Shown here one piece after another: positions 1 to 5,576 of a stretch of DNA of 5,576 nucleotides (positions within the stretch are counted from its first letter, which is position 1; each line of letters starts with the position of its first letter). Source of the DNA: an uncultured Veillonella sp. Its GTDB lineage: Bacteria; Bacillota; Negativicutes; Veillonellales; Veillonellaceae. A program made the translations under genes and the position numbers. The DNA lies in NCBI GenBank assembly GCA_900550175.1, contig URQX01000105.1, positions 1 to 5,576 on the forward strand. Reading direction: 5' to 3'. The notes under the pieces were generated by a model. That model saw nothing but the letters and a program-made list of their open reading frames with translations. It did no database searches and had not been told where the DNA came from.

Positions 1-330
1 ATTTGGGATCATTATGATAGTAATATTTCTACATTAGATGCTATTAAGCTTGTGTATAATGCAAGTAAAATTAATAAGGAAGAAATTCATTTCTACATTC
101 TTCCTGGTGAAAAAGAGCTAGTAGGTGATATGACATATTGGAAGATAAATCCTACAGAAGCACAACGATTAGTAGGCATTACTATGGGGAATTTACCAGC
201 TAATGAAATGACGCAATTTGTAACGGCTCCAACCAATAGTACAGCTAAGGTTGCACCTGAATCAGAACATAATGGTGGTACTATTACAAAACCAACAGAA
301 CCAGGTGATGAGAGTGGTAATAAACGTTAA
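1..330 (+). CDS. LytR-CpsA-Psr (LCP) family protein, C-terminal part (5' end outside window)
   Basis: The reading frame is open from base 1 with no stop until TAA at 328-330, so this is the last 109 residues of a longer gene. The GTG at 52 is only an internal Val codon. The stretch from about residue 31 to 50, with an LPGE motif (34-37) followed by a Tyr-Trp pair (46-47), resembles the segment that follows the catalytic domain of LCP proteins (typically an LPGE/LPG, a few residues, then SYW or SYY). Known members are membrane-anchored phosphotransferases that attach teichoic acids, capsule or other polyprenyl-linked glycopolymers to the cell wall. The catalytic domain itself lies upstream, so activity cannot be judged. 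The last 40 or so residues are rich in Thr, Pro, Asn, Glu and Gly and look disordered, probably an extracytoplasmic tail. Position directly before rsfS matches the nadD-yqeK-LCP-rsfS order I recall from Negativicutes. Family call is fairly sure; substrate unknown. Confidence 0.8.
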   Translation: MWDHYDSNISTLDAIKLVYNASKINKEEIHFYILPGEKELVGDMTYWKINPTEAQRLVGITMGNLPANEMTQFVTAPTNSTAKVAPESEHNGGTITKPTEPGDESGNKR

Positions 331-342
331 AAGGGGAATAAT

Positions 343-705
343 ATGAAAAATAAAGAAGAAATTAAAGAAATCGTATTACAATTAGCACAAGCTGCTTTTG
401 ATAAAAAAGGTAGAGATATTGAAATCCTTGATTTAGAAGGTGTATCTATGTTAGGTGATTACTTCCTAATTGCTAGTGCGAACAATATTAAGCAATCCCA
501 AAGTATTGCAGATGAAATGGAAGATAAAGCAGCAGAATTGGGCATGACAGTCAATCATAGAGAAGGTTACCGTGAAGGTGAATGGATTTTACTTGATTTT
601 GGCGATGTTATTTGTCATGTCTTTGGTGGTGATGAATTACGCGAATTCTACGGTTTAGAAGAGTTATGGAATGATGCAGTTCGAGTTCCATTTGAAGGAG
701 TATAA
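343..705 (+). CDS. rsfS: Ribosome silencing factor RsfS (RsfA/Iojap family)
   Basis: This 120-residue protein has the full length of the RsfS/Iojap family. Family members bind ribosomal protein L14 (uL14) on the 50S subunit, block 30S joining and so lower translation in starvation or stationary phase. Visible family features are the N-terminal helix ending in a KKGRDIEILDL strand (residues 21-31), the central DYFLIAS strand (39-45), the conserved core around W81, D85, G87 and H92 (EGEWILLDFGD followed by ICHVF), and the C-terminal FYGLEELW element (102-109). C91 stands where Val or Ile is usual before the conserved His, a mild difference. The start ATG follows an AAGGGG ribosome binding site at 331-336 with a 6-base spacer. 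The gene begins 12 bases after the LCP gene and ends one base before cvfB starts, so it is almost certainly co-transcribed with both. Confidence 0.95.
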   Translation: MKNKEEIKEIVLQLAQAAFDKKGRDIEILDLEGVSMLGDYFLIASANNIKQSQSIADEMEDKAAELGMTVNHREGYREGEWILLDFGDVICHVFGGDELREFYGLEELWNDAVRVPFEGV

Positions 706-709
706 TATG
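694..709 (+). promoter_or_regulatory. Ribosome binding site deciding the cvfB start
   Basis: GAAGGAG at 694-700 lies 6 bases before the ATG at 707, inside the last codons of rsfS. This supports starting cvfB at 707. An upstream in-frame ATG at 671 (and 674) would add 12 residues overlapping rsfS, has no purine-rich site at a sensible distance, and would add residues unlike the family N-terminus. Confidence 0.85.
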
Positions 710-1615
710 GCTACAGAATTGTTGGAAAATACAATTGCCACATTAAAAGTATTGCGCACTAGTGATCAAGGGGCCTTTTTAGATGGTCAAACAGGCAATA
801 CAAATGATGATATTTTGCTTCATAAAGATCAACAAACATCTCCTGTTGCCATTGGTGATGAAGTAGAGGTATTTTTATATCGCGATCCAAAGGGTCGTTT
901 GACTGCCTCTATGCGTTTACCAGCGATGAAGGTAGGGCAAATTGGGTATGTTGAGGTAATCAATACCACAAATTTTGGGTGCTTCGTTGAAGTTGGTACA
1001 GAGCGTGGTATCTTTATGCCTCATGCTGAGATGCGTGGCCGCCCTCAAGTTGGTGAAAAAGTTTGGGTCCGACTCTATACTGACAAATCTGGTCGTTTCG
1101 CAGTATCTATGGATGTAGATGATGAAATGCGTCGCGCTTCTAAGGCCGCCACAGAGGCTAAGGTAGGACAATTGGTAAAGGGAGCTATTTATAATTTAAC
1201 TAGTGATGGAGCATTTTTTATTACTCCAGAACGATGGATTGCCTTTTTGCATCGTTCAGAAATGACCCGAAAATTAAAAGTTGGGGAAATAGTTGAAGGT
1301 CGTGTTACCTTTAAACGTGATGATGGTCGTATCAATGTATCTATGCGTCCTACCAAGGAAAAGGCTCTCATTTCAGATGGAGATATTATTATGGAATATC
1401 TTCTAAATCGTGGCGGTAAGATGCCGTATAGCGATGAATCTTCTGCTATGTTGATTAAGGATAAGTTTAATATTAGCAAAGCTGCTTTCAAACGTGCCTT
1501 AGGTCATTTAATGAAAGAGAAAAAGATTGTTCAAGATGATGGTTGGACATTGCTAACTGAAATAGGACGTCAATGGACACCTCCAGTTAGTAATGAATCA
1601 CAAGAAGAGGAATAA
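707..1615 (+). CDS. cvfB: CvfB-type S1 RNA-binding protein (YitL-like)
   Basis: This 302-residue protein has the layout of CvfB: three S1-like OB folds followed by a winged helix. The OB folds are roughly residues 8-69 (diverged), 75-136 and 154-214; the last two start with KVGQ or KVGQL and end in the strand types FAVSMD and INVSMRP. The winged helix spans about 225-285 and carries the family pattern of a GG turn, a P-x-SDESS loop, a helix around 258-272 (KAAFKRALGHL) and a final IVQDDGW strand. CvfB was described in Staphylococcus aureus as an RNA-binding regulator affecting virulence gene expression; the B. subtilis counterpart is YitL. The precise RNA target here is unknown. The C-terminus ends in an acidic Glu-rich tail. 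The start at 707 is one base after the rsfS stop, and the stop is 5 bases before trkA, so it is part of the same transcript. Confidence 0.9.
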   Translation: MATELLENTIATLKVLRTSDQGAFLDGQTGNTNDDILLHKDQQTSPVAIGDEVEVFLYRDPKGRLTASMRLPAMKVGQIGYVEVINTTNFGCFVEVGTERGIFMPHAEMRGRPQVGEKVWVRLYTDKSGRFAVSMDVDDEMRRASKAATEAKVGQLVKGAIYNLTSDGAFFITPERWIAFLHRSEMTRKLKVGEIVEGRVTFKRDDGRINVSMRPTKEKALISDGDIIMEYLLNRGGKMPYSDESSAMLIKDKFNISKAAFKRALGHLMKEKKIVQDDGWTLLTEIGRQWTPPVSNESQEEE

Positions 1616-1620
1616 AGACG

Positions 1621-2961
1621 ATGAAAATTGTCATTGTAGGTGCTGGTAAGGTTGGCTATTCCTTGGCACAACGCTTGATACAAGATAATCATGATGTATA
1701 TGTTATCGATCGCTCATCAGATCGTATACAAAATCTTGAAAATACGTTAGATGTTAGCCTTGTTCAAGGTAATGGCAGCGATATACAATTGCTTAATGAA
1801 ATCGGTATGGATGATGTAGGAATGTTTATTGCTGTTACCGATTCCGATGAAGTAAATATGTTATCCTGCGCTGTAGCTAAAATGACAGGTGTTCCTACAA
1901 CGATTGCTCGTGTGCGAGATAATACGGTAGCAGAACATATGGATGATGAGATGCGTGCTAAATTAGGGGTCGATTTATTTATCAATCCTGAAATGGTTAC
2001 GGCTCAAGAGCTTTTAAAAATTCTAGAGACTCCATCAGCTATTGATGTAGAGGAATTTGGCCAAGGTTCTGTACGCCTTATGGAATTTAAGATTACAGAT
2101 GATATTCCATTAATAGGTAAACCCTTAAAAGAAATTAAATTCCCTGAAGGTGTTTTACTAGTAGGGGTTTTACGCTATGGTGAAATGATTATTCCACATG
2201 GCGAAAGTGTTCTACAAGTTGATGACAGTGTATTCTTCTTAGGCTTAAAAGAGTCTGTTGAAGAGGTAGAAAATCTTTGGTTCCATAATCACACTACATT
2301 TTATAAACGGGCTGTTATCATTGGAGCTGGTCTATTAGGTAGAAATCTAACAGTTCTTTTAGAACAAGCTGGATTCTCTGTTAAGGTCATTGAAAAGGAT
2401 TTTAACCGCTGTGAAAAGCTTGCTAATCTTGTAGATAAGTCTATGGTTATTAATGGAGATGCTACAGACTTTGACCTTTTAGAAGCAGAAGAAATTGCAG
2501 ATAGTGATGTTATAATCGCTGTTACAGATGATGATAAGCTCAATTTGCTTGTTGCTCTTGTAGGCAAGCATATGGGCATACCAAAGACAGTTGTGCGCGT
2601 AGGTCGACCTGAATACATTATGCTTATGGAACAAGTGGGTATTGATGTCGTATTCTCGCCACGTTTATTTACAGCGAGTCAAATTTTACGTTTCGTGCGT
2701 AGTGGAGAAGGTGTTTTATCTATTTCGACCTTTGAAGGTGGAAAAGCGGAATCTATAGAGATTGCCATTACAAGTGAATCACCTGTGGCTGGTAAACAAT
2801 TAAAAGACATTCGTTTACCAGGGAAGGCGTTAGTTGGTGTAATTTTACGTGGTGATGAAGCCATCGTACCACGTGGTAATACTGAAATCTTGGATGGAGA
2901 TCACATTGTTCTATTTGCGTTACCTGAATCTGTAAGTAAATTACTTAAATATCTTACCTAG
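1621..2961 (+). CDS. trkA: Trk potassium uptake system NAD-binding protein TrkA
   Basis: At 446 residues this is the tandem, two-copy TrkA type rather than the single-copy KtrA type. Each half has a Rossmann RCK_N domain followed by an RCK_C domain. The first half shows GAGKVG at 7-12, the acidic D30 after the second strand (NAD ribose binding), and a TDSDEVN segment in the mid-70s. The second half repeats this with GAGLLG at 235-240, a VIEKD acidic strand end and a TDDDKLN segment. The RCK_C domains are about 140-220 and 365-446. TrkA is a peripheral cytosolic protein that forms a gating ring on TrkH and opens or closes it in response to nucleotides. Both glycine motifs and their acidic partners are present, so both nucleotide sites look intact. 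AGAGGA at 1606-1611 gives a 9-base spacer to the ATG. The gene sits 5 bases after cvfB and 12 bases before its partner trkH. Confidence 0.96.
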   Translation: MKIVIVGAGKVGYSLAQRLIQDNHDVYVIDRSSDRIQNLENTLDVSLVQGNGSDIQLLNEIGMDDVGMFIAVTDSDEVNMLSCAVAKMTGVPTTIARVRDNTVAEHMDDEMRAKLGVDLFINPEMVTAQELLKILETPSAIDVEEFGQGSVRLMEFKITDDIPLIGKPLKEIKFPEGVLLVGVLRYGEMIIPHGESVLQVDDSVFFLGLKESVEEVENLWFHNHTTFYKRAVIIGAGLLGRNLTVLLEQAGFSVKVIEKDFNRCEKLANLVDKSMVINGDATDFDLLEAEEIADSDVIIAVTDDDKLNLLVALVGKHMGIPKTVVRVGRPEYIMLMEQVGIDVVFSPRLFTASQILRFVRSGEGVLSISTFEGGKAESIEIAITSESPVAGKQLKDIRLPGKALVGVILRGDEAIVPRGNTEILDGDHIVLFALPESVSKLLKYLT

Positions 2962-2966
2962 TATGG

Positions 2967-2999
2967 AGGGACTATGCGCATTCAAATTGTCATGTCCTT
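2967..2999 (+). promoter_or_regulatory. Possible hairpin over the trkH ribosome binding site and start codon
   Basis: AGGGAC at 2967-2972 can pair with GTCCTT at 2994-2999 (one G-U pair). After one bulged T at 2973, the ATG at 2974-2976 can pair with CAT at 2991-2993. The remaining loop, 2977-2990, is 14 bases. Part of the ribosome binding site GGAGGG (2965-2970) and the start codon are thus within a 9-pair interrupted stem. Such a stem could arise by chance, and no energy calculation was made. Confidence 0.35.
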
Positions 3000-4461
3000 A
3001 GTGGGGCGGTTATTATATATCTTTGGGATTTTTACATTAATTCCTTTTATATATGGTATCGCATTTGAAACTGCATATTGGTCGTTTTTGGTTACTACTT
3101 GTATTTCATTTGGCTTAGGTGGACTTTTATCCTATTATGGTCATGAAAGTCAAAGCTTTAGTCTTCGTGATGGGTTTTTAGTTGTATCAGCTACATGGAT
3201 ATTAACTGTTATCTTAGGTTCCTTACCATTTATTCTCAGTGGTATATTAACCAATGTATTTGATGCTCTATTTGAGGCTACATCAGGGATTACAGCAACT
3301 GGTGCTACAATTATTAATAGCGTAGATGATTTACCTAAGACATTTGTTTTATGGCGTGGACTAATGCACTGGATTGGTGGGATGGGAATTATTGTCCTTA
3401 TCTTATCGTTCTTAAAGAACTTAGGTGCAGATGCAGCTCATATGTTTAATGCAGAAGCATCGGTACCAAAACCTGGTGTTGTTATGCCTCGTATCCAATC
3501 AATGGCCACTAAACTTTGGCGTTTATATGTTGCTTTTACCGCCATTTGTTTCGTTATGCTATGGGCTGGTGGTATAGAGCCTTTTGATGCATTAAATTAT
3601 GCATTTTCAATTATTGCTACAGGTGGTTTTGCACCTACATCTGCAGGTACATTTATTTATGAACAAAGCAACTATATCTGTTTTGTATTTATATTTTTCA
3701 TGATACTTGCTGGTGGTAATTTTGCAGTATATTATAATGCACTGCAAAAAGGCATTCGCGTTTTGATTGATGATTTTGAAACACGTATGTATTGGCTAGT
3801 TATTTTTATTGGAATTGCTATAATATCAATTTCAATGGCAGTACAATCAAATATTAATGACCCAATTCAAATCTTCAGAGATGTTTCCTTTAATTATGTA
3901 TCGATTCAAACTGGTAGTGGATTTGCTGTAAGCGATTATGATTTATGGCCAGCCGCTGCACAGATGATGTTATTTATTTCATCATTTTTTGGTGGTTGTA
4001 GTGGTTCTACAACAGGGGGCGTAAAAATTATTCGCCTCATTATTCTAATTAAGAGCAGCATTATTTATTTAAGAAAATCAATTCATCCTGAGATGGTACA
4101 AGTAGTGCGCATTAATGGTAAACCGATGCCTACTAAATGGATACAGATGGCACAGCAATTTTTATTTTTATATTTAATGATTTACGTTATATCTGTTTTC
4201 CTTATGACTTGTTCGGGAATGTCTACTTATGATGCGATGCAAATTATAACAGCTTTTCTTAGTAATGTAGGTATTGGATTTGGTGGTTTTGGACCTACGG
4301 ATGCCTTTGGTAGTATGTCTGATGGTGCTAAATGCGTAGCAATGGCAGATATGTTATTAGGTCGTTTGGAATTATTTACAATTCTTGTTATGCTTCATCC
4401 TCAATTCTGGGAAGGGTATTTTATAAAAAAACAATCTACTAAACGGTATCGTATCCTATAG
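2974..4461 (+). CDS. trkH: Trk potassium uptake system membrane pore TrkH
   Basis: This 495-residue hydrophobic protein is a TrkH/KtrB-type potassium translocating subunit of the inner membrane. The fourfold repeat of helix, pore loop and helix is visible through its four filter segments: TATG at 107-110 within ATSGITATGAT, ATGGF at 215-219, TGSGF at 313-317 (followed by a DYDLWP stretch) and NVGIG at 431-435. The conserved intramembrane loop after the third pore is present as GGCSGSTTGGVK at 340-351, the gate region in known structures. Length fits TrkH (two extra N-terminal membrane helices before the first repeat). GGAGGG at 2965-2970 lies only 3 bases before the ATG, a tight spacer; the next ATG (residue 7) has no site of its own, so the first is preferred. 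It follows trkA by 12 bases; together they form the complete transporter. The stop codon overlaps the ribosome binding site of the next gene. The third filter differs from the usual TTTGF-like pattern. Confidence 0.96.
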   Translation: MRIQIVMSLVGRLLYIFGIFTLIPFIYGIAFETAYWSFLVTTCISFGLGGLLSYYGHESQSFSLRDGFLVVSATWILTVILGSLPFILSGILTNVFDALFEATSGITATGATIINSVDDLPKTFVLWRGLMHWIGGMGIIVLILSFLKNLGADAAHMFNAEASVPKPGVVMPRIQSMATKLWRLYVAFTAICFVMLWAGGIEPFDALNYAFSIIATGGFAPTSAGTFIYEQSNYICFVFIFFMILAGGNFAVYYNALQKGIRVLIDDFETRMYWLVIFIGIAIISISMAVQSNINDPIQIFRDVSFNYVSIQTGSGFAVSDYDLWPAAAQMMLFISSFFGGCSGSTTGGVKIIRLIILIKSSIIYLRKSIHPEMVQVVRINGKPMPTKWIQMAQQFLFLYLMIYVISVFLMTCSGMSTYDAMQIITAFLSNVGIGFGGFGPTDAFGSMSDGAKCVAMADMLLGRLELFTILVMLHPQFWEGYFIKKQSTKRYRIL

Positions 4462-4497
4462 GAGGGCGAATAATATGAATATTATAAAACGCCCTCT
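4460..4497 (+). promoter_or_regulatory. Strong hairpin enclosing the ribosome binding site and start codon of the hydrolase gene
   Basis: GAGGGCG at 4462-4468 is perfectly complementary to CGCCCTC at 4490-4496, and a G-U pair (4461-4497) can extend it. Inside, ATAATA at 4470-4475 can pair with TATTAT at 4480-4485, leaving a 4-base loop that contains the last two bases of the start codon. The Shine-Dalgarno AGGAGGG (4460-4466) is the 5' arm of the GC-rich stem and the ATG at 4475 is in the inner stem, so the folded form should hide both. The trkH stop codon (4459-4461) touches the base of the stem: a ribosome finishing trkH would melt it. Inference: translational coupling to trkH, or an RNA switch or thermometer. 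The complementarity is directly visible; function is not proven. Confidence 0.6.
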
Positions 4498-5071
4498 AGG
4501 GCTTTATAAAGCAAATTGTTATGTATTAATTAAAGATGGAAAATCTCTTATTATTGATCCCGGGTTTCATAGTAAGCATATAATTGATATGGTAGGAGAT
4601 TCTGAACCAATAGCAGTATTATTAACACATGGTCATTGTGACCATGTGTCAGCTCTTGATGAGGTATGTGATTATTATAATATTCCCGCTTATTTACATC
4701 CTTTGGATCAGGAGTTATTACAACTCATTCGTCGTAGACCTAGTGTATATAAAAAAAAGATGTACACAAACTGTAAAGATTTAGTATCTGGTAGATTAAA
4801 ACTAAATCCCTTTGATATTACAATCCATCATACGCCTGGTCATAGTGCAGGCTCTGTTTGTTTGGAGATAGAAGGACATCTATTCTCTGGGGATACTGTA
4901 TTTAAACAAAATGTAGGGAATACCGATAACTATAAGAGTAATCCGGCAGATTTGATTACTAGTTTGAGGTATATATTAACGTTGTCAAAGGATTTAATCA
5001 TCGAACCAGGCCATAAAGAATCTACAATATTAAAAGATGAAGAAGAATTCATCAAAAATATTGTAGGATAG
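4475..5071 (+). CDS. Metallo-beta-lactamase-fold hydrolase, glyoxalase II-like
   Basis: This 198-residue cytosolic protein has a complete set of metal ligands for the metallo-beta-lactamase fold: the THGHCDH motif with H52, H54, D56 and H57, then H123 in TPGHSAGS, D140 in FSGDTVF, and H180 in EPGHKES. An early DPG turn (about residues 28-30) is also typical. Such proteins are usually binuclear zinc or iron hydrolases, and this size and motif set fit the short glyoxalase II-like group (hydroxyacylglutathione hydrolase or related thioesterases, YcbL/YqgX type) that lack the C-terminal glutathione-binding domain. The substrate cannot be read from sequence. After the D140 motif, the usual GRTDL-like segment is NVGNTDN, with Asn in place of the common Arg. 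AGGAGGG at 4460-4466 gives an 8-base spacer; the gene begins 13 bases after trkH and its ribosome binding site is in a predicted hairpin. Its last codons carry upstream promoter elements of the tRNA operon. Confidence 0.88.
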   Translation: MNIIKRPLGLYKANCYVLIKDGKSLIIDPGFHSKHIIDMVGDSEPIAVLLTHGHCDHVSALDEVCDYYNIPAYLHPLDQELLQLIRRRPSVYKKKMYTNCKDLVSGRLKLNPFDITIHHTPGHSAGSVCLEIEGHLFSGDTVFKQNVGNTDNYKSNPADLITSLRYILTLSKDLIIEPGHKESTILKDEEEFIKNIVG

Positions 5072-5102
5072 TGTTGACAAAAGTTCTGATAACCGATATA
5101 CT
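5054..5102 (+). promoter_or_regulatory. Housekeeping sigma factor promoter of the tRNA operon, with an UP-like element
   Basis: A perfect -35 box TTGACA (5074-5079) and a -10 box TATACT (5097-5102, one mismatch to TATAAT) are separated by the ideal 17 bases. Transcription would start near 5108-5110, about 13 bases before tRNA-Asp. Upstream, AAAAATATTGT at 5054-5064 matches 10 of 11 positions of the distal UP-element consensus AAAWWTWTTTT as I recall it, and sits at about -55 to -45, where such elements bind the RNA polymerase alpha subunit. The -35 box starts 2 bases after the hydrolase stop codon, and the UP-like element lies inside that gene. The stretch between the -10 box and the start is not GC-rich, so the sequence gives no clear sign of stringent control. 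Confidence 0.85.
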
Positions 5103-5121
5103 AAGCAAGTACTTTGGATAC

Positions 5122-5197
5122 GGCCCCGTGGTGTAGCGGTTAACATGTCGCCCTGTCACGGCGAAGATCGTCAGTTCAAATCTGATCGGGGTCGCCA
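5122..5197 (+). tRNA. tRNA-Asp (GUC)
   Basis: The 76-base cloverleaf has a 7-pair acceptor stem (5122-5128 with 5187-5193, one G-U pair), an anticodon stem 5148-5152 with 5160-5164, and anticodon GTC at 5155-5157. The T-loop is TTCAAAT. The discriminator base is G (5194), as expected for tRNA-Asp, and CCA is encoded at 5195-5197. It is the first gene of the five-tRNA operon. Confidence 0.97.
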
Positions 5198-5202
5198 TTC
5201 AT

Positions 5203-5278
<76 letters not shown>

Positions 5279-5285
5279 TGTACAT

Positions 5286-5360
5286 GCGGGAATAGCTCAG
5301 CGGTAGAGCACCGCCTTGCCAAGGCGGGGGTCGCGAGTTCGAATCTCGTTTCCCGCTCCA
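5286..5360 (+). tRNA. tRNA-Gly (GCC)
   Basis: The 75-base cloverleaf has acceptor stem GCGGGAA (5286-5292) fully paired with TTCCCGC (5350-5356), anticodon stem CCGCC/GGCGG (5311-5315 with 5323-5327) and anticodon GCC at 5318-5320. The T-loop is TTCGAAT. The discriminator is T (5357), usual for bacterial tRNA-Gly, and CCA is encoded at 5358-5360. Confidence 0.97.
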
Positions 5361-5369
5361 ACTTTATAT

Positions 5370-5444
<75 letters not shown>

Positions 5445-5458
5445 CAATCGTTACCCAT

Positions 5459-5547
5459 GCCGGGGTGGCGGAACAGGCAGACGCAACGGACTTAAAATCC
5501 GTCGGTTGGAAACAACCGTACCGGTTCGATTCCGGTCCTCGGCACCA
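5459..5547 (+). tRNA. tRNA-Leu (UAA)
   Basis: The 89-base length and the long variable arm (CGGTTG 5503-5508 pairing with CAACCG 5513-5518 around a GAAA loop) mark a type II tRNA. The acceptor stem is 5459-5465 with 5537-5543 (one G-U pair). The anticodon is TAA at 5493-5495 in loop CTTAAAA, the discriminator is A (5544), as leucyl tRNAs require, and CCA is at 5545-5547. It is the last gene of the array. Confidence 0.97.
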
Positions 5548-5550
5548 ATT

Positions 5551-5576
5551 AAGACTAACTTCGGTTAGTCTTTTTT
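5551..5576 (+). terminator. Intrinsic terminator of the tRNA operon
   Basis: AAGACTAAC (5551-5559) pairs perfectly with GTTAGTCTT (5564-5572) around a TTCG tetraloop closed by C-G, the very stable C(UUCG)G type. A run of T follows from 5571 to the window end at 5576 and may continue outside. It lies 3 bases after the tRNA-Leu CCA. Confidence 0.93.

Noticed and set aside
52..54. GTG at 52 as start of a small gene
   Set aside because: The frame is open back to base 1 and the preceding residues fit the same LCP-family protein, so this is an internal Val codon of a truncated gene.
671..706. Extended cvfB start at ATG 671
   Set aside because: It overlaps the end of rsfS and has no suitable ribosome binding site, while ATG 707 has GAAGGAG at an ideal distance.
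701..706. TATAAT hexamer before cvfB as a -10 promoter box
   Set aside because: No acceptable -35 box lies 16-18 bases upstream, and the transcript would start after the start codon. It is better explained as stop codon plus AT-rich spacer.
917..1171. Minus-strand open frame inside cvfB
   Set aside because: It is a shadow of a clear S1-domain gene on the plus strand, with no recognisable protein features.
1189..1491. Minus-strand open frame inside cvfB
   Set aside because: It is antisense to the third S1 and winged-helix region, with no family resemblance; the plus-strand gene explains the sequence.
1764..2864. Three minus-strand open frames inside trkA (1764-1985, 2301-2618, 2679-2864)
   Set aside because: They are shadows of the strongly conserved trkA frame. 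Their Ser/Thr/Ile-rich composition reflects reverse reading of Asp/Gly/Val codons.

Overview
The window looks like an AT-rich chromosome of a low-GC, Gram-positive-related bacterium. The gene content and order (LytR-CpsA-Psr protein, RsfS, CvfB-type S1 protein, TrkA, TrkH, metallo-beta-lactamase-fold hydrolase, then a compact tRNA array) and the protein style suggest Negativicutes, most likely Veillonella. That assignment is from recall and was not tested by a search.

Layout: everything supported lies on the plus strand. From 1 to 5071 there is one dense run of six protein genes with gaps of 1 to 13 bases and no visible terminator or strong promoter inside it, so it reads as an operon or the downstream part of one. 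It opens with the 3' end of an LCP-family gene (cell-envelope polymer attachment), followed by rsfS (ribosome silencing), cvfB (S1 RNA-binding protein), trkA and trkH (potassium uptake: cytosolic NAD-binding gate plus membrane pore), and a small glyoxalase-II-like hydrolase. From 5054 to the window end is a second unit: a near-consensus housekeeping promoter beginning inside the last codons of the hydrolase gene, five tRNA genes (Asp-GUC, Phe-GAA, Gly-GCC, Cys-GCA, Leu-UAA), all with encoded CCA, and an intrinsic terminator with a UUCG loop at the very end.

How the parts fit: rsfS and cvfB concern ribosome and RNA function, and the tRNA operon adds translation capacity. trkA and trkH together make a complete Trk-type potassium uptake system, and potassium is itself a major cofactor for ribosomes. 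No mobile element, CRISPR array or broken gene was seen, and there is no gene-free stretch above 300 bases. The most notable unexplained structure is a strong inverted repeat around the ribosome binding site and start codon of the hydrolase gene, abutting the trkH stop codon. A weaker one surrounds the trkH start. Both suggest translational coupling or RNA-level control inside the potassium-uptake part of the operon.
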